A stretch of 33,490 nt of DNA, from NCBI GenBank assembly GCA_026702845.1, contig JADCLS010000028.1, positions 1 through 33,490 on the forward strand, written 5' to 3'. Position 1 is the first letter of the stretch. The number at the start of each line of letters is the position of its first letter. The notes under the pieces were generated by a model. It was not told where the DNA came from. It saw nothing but the letters and a program-made list of their open reading frames with translations, and did not search any database. This DNA comes from Candidatus Heimdallarchaeota archaeon. Lineage in GTDB: Archaea; Asgardarchaeota; Heimdallarchaeia; Heimdallarchaeales; Kariarchaeaceae. Shown here in pieces: positions 8,065-16,500 of the stretch. A program made the position numbers and the translations under genes.

Positions 8065-9774
8065 ATGAGTAAGGATACTAGTATTTCCCTTGATTTTAAG
8101 AATCAAATAAGTCTTACTATCTCCTTAGTAGTCGTATTATTATGTATCCTACTTATTCCAATTTACTTAACTACAGGCACAAGTCAGACATTGACTCTTT
8201 ATTTACTATTGACTGCTGGAATAATTAATCTCATTGCGTATTATTTCAAAAAATATCGATTTACACAATTGAATGCAACCATATCTGTAACCATTTTAAT
8301 AATGATACGATCTTATATCCACCAATCAGCTATGATCCTAGCCTTTATCGGTTTGATCATAATGTTAGCAGCAGTATTTGAAGATAAGAAGTTAATTCAT
8401 ATCATCTTTACCATATCGGTATTATACATAATCTATGGACTTTCAATTGGAATGTTCACACTAGGACTAACTTTTCCAGAAGGAGGGAAAATTCCATTAG
8501 TTAATAACATACAAGTCTCATTACCAATCTTAATCTCTTCCTACATAATTTCACTTTTAGTCTTGAATAGATATATCAAAACCATCTCATTACAAGAGAA
8601 AGAATTCATAAAATTACAAGAAGCACAGGATATTTTGCTAACCCAAGCACAGCTTGAATCTATGCAAATTGTCTCAGGAGGTATTGCACATGATTTTAAT
8701 AATTTACTCACAACAATAATGGGTAGTGTAAATTTGATTAATCTTCATGTTAATGAATTACCAGAAGATGTTAAAGAAGGTCTTGAGGATATTTATGCAG
8801 CATCTGAAACAGCAAAAAATCTGGCCAATCAATTACTAAATATCGTAAAAGCAGATAATTCTGTAACTTTATTTATTTCTGATCTTAATGAGTTGATAGA
8901 AAATACGGTAAGATTTTCACTAAAAGGTAGAAAATCAATTGTACAATACAATTTGGCAAAAGATCTATGGAGTGTTAATGGAGATCGTTTTCAATTGAGT
9001 CAAGTAATTCAAAACCTTGTTATTAACGCAGATGAGGCCATGGATGATAAGGGAGTAATTATTATTACTACAAATAATGAAAGATTACCTGATAATAATC
9101 CCTACAACGTGAAAAAGGGTAATTATATTCGTATATCCGTTAAAGATAATGGCAAAGGCATGTCAGAGGAAATAAAATCAAAATTATTTAATCTCTTTTA
9201 TTCAACTAAAAGATTAGGTTCTGGTATCGGTCTTACTGTTAGTAAAACGATCATAAATAGCCATATGGGATATATAGGATTTAATTCTATAGAATATGAA
9301 GGAGCTGAATTTTATTTTTTCCTTCCTGCCGTAATTGAATCAAAGATTTCAGAAGTCAAGGAGGAGAAATCTAATTTTGTGAAGATAAAGGGCAATGTTG
9401 CTATTTATGAAGATAATTATACTCTCACAAAAATCCTTACTCGAATGTTATCTCAATTTGATTTAAATGTCTTCTCTGCCAGTACTGAAGATGAGTTTCT
9501 ATCTATGCTTCAGATACTTAAAAAAGAGAATACCAGCATTAATTTCTTTATACTTGACTTAGTATTACCTGGAGAGATGAGCGGAGAGAAGATGGCAGAA
9601 AAATTATTTGAAACCTGGGAGGATCCTTATATTATCATGAGTTCAGGCTATTCTGTTGAATTTATTTTTAAATATTATAAACAGTATAAGTTCAATGATT
9701 TATTGAGGAAACCATACTCAATGGATAATCTAAATACAATTATACAGAATTATGTCAATTTCAACAAATCATAA
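8065..9774 (+). CDS. Membrane-bound hybrid histidine kinase
   Basis: 569 residues. Residues 1-170 hold about six hydrophobic helices, then a short coiled linker. The dimerisation/phosphoacceptor domain carries GGIAHDFNNLLT with the phospho-accepting H209. The HATPase domain follows with the N box (QNLVINADEAM), G1 (DNGKGMS), and G2 (GSGIGL). The C-terminal receiver domain has the phospho-acceptor D498 (FFILDLVLPG) and the conserved lysine K549 (RKPYS), with YEDN as the acidic pocket. The chain thus senses a membrane or extracellular cue and passes phosphate within itself; no separate response regulator or output domain lies nearby, so the downstream step is unknown. The GIAHDFNNLLT type resembles bacterial hybrid kinases with N-terminal sensors. 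No PAS or HAMP domain is seen. Confidence 0.93.
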   Translation: MSKDTSISLDFKNQISLTISLVVVLLCILLIPIYLTTGTSQTLTLYLLLTAGIINLIAYYFKKYRFTQLNATISVTILIMIRSYIHQSAMILAFIGLIIMLAAVFEDKKLIHIIFTISVLYIIYGLSIGMFTLGLTFPEGGKIPLVNNIQVSLPILISSYIISLLVLNRYIKTISLQEKEFIKLQEAQDILLTQAQLESMQIVSGGIAHDFNNLLTTIMGSVNLINLHVNELPEDVKEGLEDIYAASETAKNLANQLLNIVKADNSVTLFISDLNELIENTVRFSLKGRKSIVQYNLAKDLWSVNGDRFQLSQVIQNLVINADEAMDDKGVIIITTNNERLPDNNPYNVKKGNYIRISVKDNGKGMSEEIKSKLFNLFYSTKRLGSGIGLTVSKTIINSHMGYIGFNSIEYEGAEFYFFLPAVIESKISEVKEEKSNFVKIKGNVAIYEDNYTLTKILTRMLSQFDLNVFSASTEDEFLSMLQILKKENTSINFFILDLVLPGEMSGEKMAEKLFETWEDPYIIMSSGYSVEFIFKYYKQYKFNDLLRKPYSMDNLNTIIQNYVNFNKS

Positions 9775-9785
9775 TTACCGATAGA

Positions 9786-9827
9786 TTTATCGATAAGGCC
9801 GATTTTGAGGAGATATTTGACCTTTAG
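9786..9827 (+). pseudogene. Relic of a VOC gene 3' end (copy 1)
   Basis: Beginning 12 bases after the kinase stop, this stretch reads FIDKADFEEIFDL and then a TAG. The intact VOC protein upstream ends FYIDTADFEERVDEP. Eight of the first ten positions agree. No start codon or upstream fold remains, since the kinase gene lies directly before it. I read it as the surviving tail of a second VOC gene. Confidence 0.45.
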
Positions 9828-9964
9828 AGGATTTTCTTGTCTATGACAGATCATTCAATACTCAAATATTGGGATATTCCTACTAGAGTAAAAAAAGGAT
9901 AGTGAGCCTATATAGGTAATAATGATAGTGAAATTTGACAATTCGAGTTGTTGTTTTAGACTTT
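9828..9964. other. Gene-free interval between the two VOC relics
   Basis: Together with its flanks this is a 323-base stretch without an intact gene. It contains a perfect 10-base palindrome CCTATATAGG at 9907-9916, which looks like a TATA element on either strand, and a 19-codon open frame from an ATG at about 9842 that I cannot match to anything. No tRNA or strong hairpin is visible. Confidence 0.4.
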
Positions 9965-10071
9965 ACGGATCACTTGAAAAACTTAGATTTTACTAATCGA
10001 TCAAAATCGATACTGCTGATTTCGACGAAAGTATGGATCCCTTGAAGAAACATCAAAGCATTAAATCTTGA
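9965..10071 (+). pseudogene. Relic of a VOC gene 3' end (copy 2)
   Basis: This stretch reads GSLEKLRFY, a stop, and then after a few bases IDTADFDESMDPLKKHQSIKS and a TGA. The intact VOC protein has ESLAKKGIDFY and, after 20 more residues, IDTADFEERVDEP. Both blocks are present in the right order, but the segment between them is deleted and a stop interrupts it. It is best explained as a decayed VOC paralogue. Confidence 0.45.
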
Positions 10072-10097
10072 ATGCTATAAGGAATGAGGAATGGAGA

Positions 10098-10814
10098 TTA
10101 CAATATCTCCTTCATGAGATTAATTGGTGCAGAGAAGTAAGAGATAAATTGCCTCTTATGTGGATAATTAACATCTTTCACTGCATCTCTATCATTGTTC
10201 TCCTGAATTATTGAAAAAATGGTTTTTATTAAATCATTAACCTTATCTTGTAACCGCTTTTCTTGATCTTTGTTTATCAAATCTATGTTGATTGTAAATA
10301 TATCCAACGGATCTAAATGCAGTTTACCTGTCTGTTTATTGATAACAACATCTATCTTATCTTCAAGGTATTGAGCAGCAAAGAAGGCATTATTCCTGAT
10401 CATCAAGGAGAATGTACGAAGAATGGCAGATAGCATTAATGTTTCTTGCTTCTTTTGATTGTATTCTTTCTCCGTCAAAGGAGCCTCTTCATTGTCCCAA
10501 TCAAGATCATTTATGGATTGGTCTGTCATACTGAATATAGATTTACTCAAATCTGACAAGGTATAATATTTACCTGGACTGGTGATTGAAGTCTGATCAA
10601 GTTCTATTAATTTTTGTTCTGCCAATCCTTTAATGTGGTGAATCATAGTAGGTTTAGTTTTTTGTGTAAATCTTGACAATTGGGTTAGATTTAGTGAATC
10701 AAAATAGTGAAGAGCCATCAAGATGGATAATTTAGTCTCATCTGTGAGTATTTGTATTAAATCTTGATTTATGGTATTTTGATTATTTGGATTAGATGGA
10801 ACATTCTGATTCAT
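10098..10814 (-). CDS. Winged-helix (ArsR-like) transcriptional regulator
   Basis: 238 residues. After an Asn/Pro-rich start, residues 20-100 form a winged helix: ILTDETKLSILMAL, then LTQLSRFTQKTKPTMIHHIK as the helix-turn-helix and LIELDQTSITSPGKYYTLSD as the wing. This is the ArsR/HTH_20 arrangement common in archaeal regulators. The C-terminal 130 residues are helical with no recognised ligand domain and no cysteine cluster, so metal sensing is unlikely; dimerisation or small-molecule sensing is possible. A TATA-like TTTATAAATT on the minus strand (10838-10847) lies 24-33 bases before the ATG, implying a nearly leaderless message. The gene is divergent from the GNAT gene and may control it. 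Confidence 0.82.
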   Translation of the reverse strand: MNQNVPSNPNNQNTINQDLIQILTDETKLSILMALHYFDSLNLTQLSRFTQKTKPTMIHHIKGLAEQKLIELDQTSITSPGKYYTLSDLSKSIFSMTDQSINDLDWDNEEAPLTEKEYNQKKQETLMLSAILRTFSLMIRNNAFFAAQYLEDKIDVVINKQTGKLHLDPLDIFTINIDLINKDQEKRLQDKVNDLIKTIFSIIQENNDRDAVKDVNYPHKRQFISYFSAPINLMKEIL

Positions 10815-10837
10815 ACTTATATTCCAAGGTGTAAAAA

Positions 10838-10910
10838 AATTTATAAATGTTTACTAAGTAATATGGTTTAATAAAGTTAGATGATTTTACTTTATTAGAA
10901 CTATATGTAT
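10838..10910. promoter_or_regulatory. Divergent promoter region of the regulator and GNAT genes
   Basis: TTTATAAATT on the minus strand (10838-10847) serves the winged-helix gene and ACTATATG on the plus strand (about 10900-10907) serves the acetyltransferase gene. The two elements are about 60 bases apart, a spacing where one bound regulator could act on both. Confidence 0.45.
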
Positions 10911-10951
10911 TCGTATCTAATTGAGTAATATCAATAATGAGAGTGATAATC

Positions 10952-11806
10952 ATGCAAACTATAGAATTAACTAAAAAACAACTGGTAGAAATTGATAAAA
11001 CAGAAATAAGACAATATATCACGTATTTCGAAAAATTGGAGGAATTCAGAGCAATTATTGTTAGACAAGTCAGTAAGAACTCAGGAACTTTGTTTGTTGA
11101 TGATATCTCAGATCCATCAATACTTGTATATTTAGCAGGTATTGCAAATGTTGTGGTAGATCTCAGAAAAGTTACACCAACAAAGGAGGATAGAGATCTT
11201 GTAAAATCTGTTTTAAGAAATCAGAAATTACTGGTAAGTAACTCAGATAACTGGTACATAGAATTTGAGAAAATCAAATGGAAAACATTTATTCGTAAAG
11301 GCCAGAGAGAATTATTTGAGAATCAGCAGTTAGATCAATTCCAGTTACAATCTAAATTGGAACAGATGACAAGAAATATGGAGTCTACAAATTATGAGTT
11401 AAAATGTCTCACAAATGATGATGTTGCTGATTTAGAGTCTAGTTTTAAGAGGGAGTTTTCCATGGTTGACACCCTGGAAGACATCATAGGTACTCAAATG
11501 CTTTTTGGAATATTTCATCAAAATATATTGGTCGGATGTGCAGGTCCAGCCCATATTCCAATCAATGGAGAATTTGAAGGACAGCTGATAATTAACAAGG
11601 AACATAGAAGGAAAGGTTTGGGTACTTGGTTAATCTTACAATTACTTATTACTTCTTTGAACAATGAATTGAAAATGATTTGGGATGCAGATAACACAAA
11701 ATCTGCTAATATGGCTGAAAAATTAGGGTATACTTCTGTGAAGAAATATGATATGATGATATATTTACATCCTCTATTGAAACTTCTTGTAAGCGTTATT
11801 AATTGA
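10952..11806 (+). CDS. GNAT family N-acetyltransferase
   Basis: 284 residues from the chosen start. The C-terminal half is a GNAT domain: motif A is INKEHRRKGLGTWLI with the acetyl-CoA-binding RxxGLG, followed by WDADNTKSANMAEKLGY, which resembles the WDxxNxxSxxLAEKLGF block of the ZmaR-like GNAT family (PF12746). The N-terminal half (about 130 residues) is a separate alpha/beta region without a motif I know. The acceptor is unknown. An in-frame ATG lies 15 bases upstream at 10937; I prefer 10952 because GTGAT at 10942-10946 gives a Shine-Dalgarno at five bases, and the TATA-like box near 10905 would start transcription around 10930. It is divergent from the winged-helix regulator. Confidence 0.85.
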   Translation: MQTIELTKKQLVEIDKTEIRQYITYFEKLEEFRAIIVRQVSKNSGTLFVDDISDPSILVYLAGIANVVVDLRKVTPTKEDRDLVKSVLRNQKLLVSNSDNWYIEFEKIKWKTFIRKGQRELFENQQLDQFQLQSKLEQMTRNMESTNYELKCLTNDDVADLESSFKREFSMVDTLEDIIGTQMLFGIFHQNILVGCAGPAHIPINGEFEGQLIINKEHRRKGLGTWLILQLLITSLNNELKMIWDADNTKSANMAEKLGYTSVKKYDMMIYLHPLLKLLVSVIN

Positions 11807-11816
11807 CAATGCCTAT

Positions 11817-12770
11817 TTATTTAAAATACTTGGATTTTACCAATCTATCAAAACTCTCAATAAGATGATCTGAGAGATCAAGTGGCATCTGAATGAAATA
11901 ATAATCAAAACCCAAATTATTCATATACTCTATTCTATCTCGTACATCTTCTGGTAATCCCATCCAAGCACCAGGAAAATCTGGCTCAGAAATTCTCTGT
12001 CTGACCTTTTCCTCACTTATATTGGAACGATCTGCATTGGCCTTGATAAAGGCATCCAACAGGTCCTGATCCTCAAATACTCTGATTGGATAGAACATCG
12101 ATTTTCCAATCTCATCATAATCACGACCAACCTTCTCTGCCTGAATTCTGAGTGCATCCAACTTTTTCTGTATCTGATTCATAGGAGTGAATGGTAGATT
12201 CATATAATCTGCATACTTGGCCACCAATCTCATGGTCTTTATCTCCCCACCGCCACCAATCATCCACAGTGGATTATCAGGTTTGGGAGCATTGAAGGCC
12301 TTCTCCATATAGTAGTGCTTCCCATTGAAATTGGTTACTTCTCGGGTGAACATGGATTGGATGATCTGTATAGCCTCTTCTAACATCTCAAATCTTGTGG
12401 ATAGAGAGGGGAAATCAAAACCATACCCTTTATGTTCTATTTCCTTCCAGCCAGTACCTAGGCCCATCTCAAGCCTACCCCCAGAAATGTGATCAACTGA
12501 TGATGCAATTTTGGCCAGCAATGCAGGATTTCTATAAGTATTACCACTCACCAGAGTTCCTAGCTTGATCTTATTAGTGATTATAGCAGCAGCTGAGAGG
12601 ATAGTCCATGCTTCCACTGCATTTCTCTCCTCGGATTTATCATCTAAATAGAAGTGATCACAAGTATAGAATGCTTCGTAATTGTATTGCTCTGTTTTTC
12701 GGATGATCTGTTCTATCTGATCCCAGGAATATCCAAATTGGTTTTCGATCTGGATGCTGAATTTTGTCAT
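11817..12770 (-). CDS. LLM class F420-dependent oxidoreductase
   Basis: 317 residues, typical for the luciferase-like monooxygenase fold. Diagnostic blocks are TCDHFYL near residue 37, LGTLVSGNTYRNPALLAKI and VDHISGGRLEMGLGTGW, and NPLWMIGGGGE, all matching the F420-using branch (as in the TIGR03560-type proteins) rather than bacterial luciferase. The enzyme would move hydride between cofactor F420 and an unknown substrate in the cytoplasm. GAGG lies five bases before the ATG, giving a good ribosome-binding site. It follows the bacteriohemerythrin gene on the same strand by 65 bases, so the two could be co-transcribed. F420 use is inferred from family likeness. Confidence 0.9.
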   Translation of the reverse strand: MTKFSIQIENQFGYSWDQIEQIIRKTEQYNYEAFYTCDHFYLDDKSEERNAVEAWTILSAAAIITNKIKLGTLVSGNTYRNPALLAKIASSVDHISGGRLEMGLGTGWKEIEHKGYGFDFPSLSTRFEMLEEAIQIIQSMFTREVTNFNGKHYYMEKAFNAPKPDNPLWMIGGGGEIKTMRLVAKYADYMNLPFTPMNQIQKKLDALRIQAEKVGRDYDEIGKSMFYPIRVFEDQDLLDAFIKANADRSNISEEKVRQRISEPDFPGAWMGLPEDVRDRIEYMNNLGFDYYFIQMPLDLSDHLIESFDRLVKSKYFK

Positions 12771-12835
12771 AAGGCCTCATATGCACACTATTTGATAAGC
12801 ATTTAGGATGAGGAGATTATTTAATATCTTTTGTT

Positions 12836-13219
12836 TTATTTCTTGAAAAGGGGTATATCATAATTCTGAATATGCTTAAGTGTGGCATTGTTAATTAATT
12901 TCAAATTTGTCTTGAGCTCTGGGATCGATTTGGTCTCTTTGTAGTGATTGGTTACACCTTGTATTACATCTAGGAGCTCAATGTGCAAATTTCGATGGTT
13001 CTCCAATTCTGGATGATTCTCAACTGTCAATATCTTCTCCTCAGTAGCAAAATGGGTCTCAGTAAAAGAAAATACATCTGAGAGAGCATCTAATATGCTT
13101 TGTTCGTTGTTTCCTTTTAATAAATCTCCAACATTGTTCAAATCCTTGATAAGCTGTCTATGTTGTAGATCGATTTCAGTTACTCCTGTTTTAAGCATGT
13201 TATTCCAACGTAGTACCAT
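12836..13219 (-). CDS. Bacteriohemerythrin (non-heme di-iron oxygen-binding protein)
   Basis: 127 residues, a single stand-alone hemerythrin domain. The full set of seven iron ligands can be placed: H20 (DLQH), H56 and E60 (THFATEE), H75 and H79 (HRNLH), H115 and D120 (KHIQNYD). The N-terminal RWNNMLKTGVTEID is the usual bacteriohemerythrin entry. It should bind O2 reversibly at a di-iron centre in the four-helix bundle; roles in oxygen storage, delivery or sensing are known in the family. A TATA-like element (GCATATAAAAAATG read on the minus strand, near 13245-13258) lies upstream. The LLM oxidoreductase follows downstream, so the pair may deal with oxygen or redox stress; that link is inference. 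Confidence 0.95.
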   Translation of the reverse strand: MVLRWNNMLKTGVTEIDLQHRQLIKDLNNVGDLLKGNNEQSILDALSDVFSFTETHFATEEKILTVENHPELENHRNLHIELLDVIQGVTNHYKETKSIPELKTNLKLINNATLKHIQNYDIPLFKK

Positions 13220-13463
13220 AAGTTCTCTATTATTCTTTTTTTATAGCATTTTTTATATGCTTTGGAAGATTATGCAACCATTGTATAATCTACCTTTAAT
13301 AGTTAGGGATTTTAGTTCAATTTTTATAAAAATAAGTTTAGTTTCTGCGATAGAATAATGCTGGTTTTAATTTTGATAAAAAAAATATACAAAAAATTGA
13401 ATTCTTCAAATATTTAATGAATGAATGCTTTTGCGGATCAAACTTGAGAAAATAATTAATAAC

Positions 13464-13476
13464 TTTTATATAAAAA
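13464..13476 (+). promoter_or_regulatory. TATA box of the giant receptor gene
   Basis: TTTTATATAAAAA is centred about 32 bases before the TTG start at 13502, so transcription should begin within a few bases of the start codon. No Shine-Dalgarno motif is seen between them, which fits a leaderless mRNA. The 244 bases before it, back to the hemerythrin gene, are AT-rich and hold that gene's promoter and a weak hairpin only. Confidence 0.55.
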
Positions 13477-13501
13477 AAGTATCAATTCCATTTGATCTTC
13501 G

Positions 13502-16500
13502 TTGAGGGCCTGTATATGTATCATATTTTTAATGTTAGTGGTTCCAATATCTACCACAAGTTTACAAGCTAATAGTGTTAAACCTGAACCTGAGTATTCA
13601 TTATCTGAAGAGGAAATCGCATTTTACAAGTATCTGGGATTGGATGAGAAGAATTATCCAGTCCGTACTTCATCACCAGACAAGAAGATCAAAGAGACAA
13701 CCAATAACATTGAAGAGAATCCGATTCCAAGATATGCCACCAACTTCAATCTTGATGATTATTCAGCAGATATGTTTTTGACACAGTGGGACACAACTTT
13801 AACTAGTACAGGATCCAGTGCATCTGATCAGATCACCCTTCCTCTTGAATCAACAGGAACCTATAATTTTGAAATAAACTGGAATGATAGCAGTTCAAGT
13901 ACAATTACTTCATGGAATCAAGCTGAAGTGACACATACCTATACATCAGCTGGAGTATATAATATTACTATTGAGGGTACATTGCAAGGTTGGAGATTCA
14001 ATAATGATGGAGATCGTTTAAAACTGCTTGAGATCGCCCAGTGGGGAAATATGAGTTTTGGGAATTCAAATGGATATTTTTATGGTGCAGAGAATTTAGT
14101 TCTGACAGCAATTGATGCTCCGGATTTATCATCGACTACTACTTTATATAATGCCTTCGCTTTCTGTTCCAATTTGGGTAATCAAGGTAATATGAATAAC
14201 TGGGATGTATCAGGAGTGACCTCAATGATCACCATGTTTAGGTATGCTACATCATTCAATCAACCTATTGATCTATGGGATGTGAGCAGTGTTTCAACAA
14301 TGAGTCAGATGTTTCAAATGGCCACTTCATTTAATCAACCCATTGGTAGTTGGACAACTTCTAGTTTGACCAACCTTTTCAGCACTTTTAGCTATGCAAG
14401 TTCATTTAATCAATCCATTGATAATTGGGATGTTACAGATGTTACAACGTTAGCAAATACCTTTGAATATACTGCAGCTTTTAATCAACCTTTAAACTCT
14501 TGGGATACTTCCAATGTGCAGAATGTAGAATATATGTTCAGAGAAGCCTCAGCATTCAATAGACCCCTAGATGCTTGGAATTTATCTAAAGTTACTGCAA
14601 TGAGAAATATGTTTTACAGTGCTGATGTATTCAATCAACCGATTGGCTCATGGGATGTATCATCAGTAAACAACATGAATTCAATGTTTTATGGTGCTAC
14701 AGATTTTGATCAGGATTTAGGGGATTGGAATATTTCAAGTGTAACAAGTTTTAGTAGTTTCTTCTCCCATCCATTTTCATCATCAAATTATGATAGTATA
14801 TTGATAGGTTGGTCACAGTTAAATGTATTAGGAAATATTACCTTAGATGTTAGTACAACTAAATATACTGGATTAGCCGTTTCTTCTCGAGATATTCTAA
14901 TAAACACTTATGATTGGGTTATTACAGATGGAGGATTAGATATTCCTAATGTTAATTCCTTCAAATCAAAATGGAATACAACATTAAATTCTACAGGTTC
15001 AACCAATCAAAATCAGGTAAAACTACCATTAGAATCAGCTGGAACATATGATTTCTTTGTAGACTGGGGTGATGGATCAAACAGCACAATTACAGCATGG
15101 GATCAGGCAGATGTTACTCATACGTATTCATCAGAAGGAGAGTATGATATAATAATTGATGGAACGATTGAGGGATGGCGATTTAATAATGAAGGCGATA
15201 AATTAAAGATTATTGAGATTTCCCAATGGGGATCATTGAATTTTGGAAATTCCAATGGATACTTCTATGGTGCAGAAAATCTTGTTTTAATTGCAACAGA
15301 TGCTCCTGATCTTACTGGTACGACGACTTTAGCGTATGCATTTACAAATTGCTATAATCTTGGTGATATAGGAAATATGAATTCTTGGGTTACCGGTGGT
15401 GTTAGTAATTTTGAGAGAATGTTTTTTTGGGCTACTAATTTTAATCAACAGCTATCCAATTGGAATACATCTATGGCAACAAACTTTAATTACATTTTCT
15501 GTCAGGCAAATGCATTTAATCAAACGATTGTTAACTGGGATGTTTCTAATGTGCTGTATATGCAAGGAGCATTTTATGGAGCAGATATCTTCAATCAGGA
15601 CATCTCCAATTGGGATGTATCTAATGTTATTACAATGGTCTCTATGCTAGGAGGAACGCCATTTAACCAAGATATTAGTACCTGGGACGTATCAAAAGTT
15701 GAATCGATGGCTATGATGTTTTTCCAGAATTCGGTCTTTAATCAAGATCTCTCATCGTGGAATGTATCAAGAGTTACAAGTATGTATTCCATGTTTTATG
15801 AAGCTTTTAGTTTTGATCAATCCTTAGGTGATTGGAATGTATCAAGCGTCTCCACCATGGAAGATATGTTTTGGGGTGTAACACTTACAACAAGTAATTA
15901 TAATGAAATGCTCGATAAATGGTCTCTATTAAATTTACAAAGTGGAGTGGAATTTCGTGCAGGTAGTTCCAAATATGATGGATATTCAGCCAGTGCAAGA
16001 AAGATCTTAACAGATTCTTTTGGATGGACAATATATGATGGTGGAGTAGAGTTCAGCAATGAATTCATTTCAGAATGGAATACTGAGCTCACCTCAACGG
16101 GATCAAGTGCTTCAAATCAGGTTTCTTTACCTCTTCAGATATCTGGAATATATGATTTCTATATAGACTGGGGAGATGGTTCAAGTGATATTATAACTGC
16201 CTGGAATCAAGCTGAGGTAACTCATACCTACAGTTCAACAGGATTGTATGTCATCAAAATTGATGGAACTATTAATGGCTGGATATTTGACAATACGGGA
16301 GATAAATTGAAGCTCATTGAAATCTCACAGTGGGGTGATTTGATACTTGGTTCATTATCAAGTAATTTCTATGGTGCTTCAAACCTTGTTCTTACCGCAA
16401 CCGATGCACCTGACCTTACAGGAAAAACGAATTTGTATGAGTTATTCAGAGATTGTACAAACCTGGGAGATCAGGGTAATATGAACACATGGAACCTAAC

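Noticed and set aside
10792..11022. A 76-codon minus-strand frame in the regulator/GNAT promoter region.
   Set aside because: It covers both promoters and overlaps both real genes; composition is that of AT-rich noncoding DNA.
13267..13291. Seven-base-pair inverted repeat (AGATTAT with ATAATCT) between the hemerythrin and receptor genes.
   Set aside because: Short, AT-only apart from one pair, with an 11-base loop; such stems are common by chance at this base composition.
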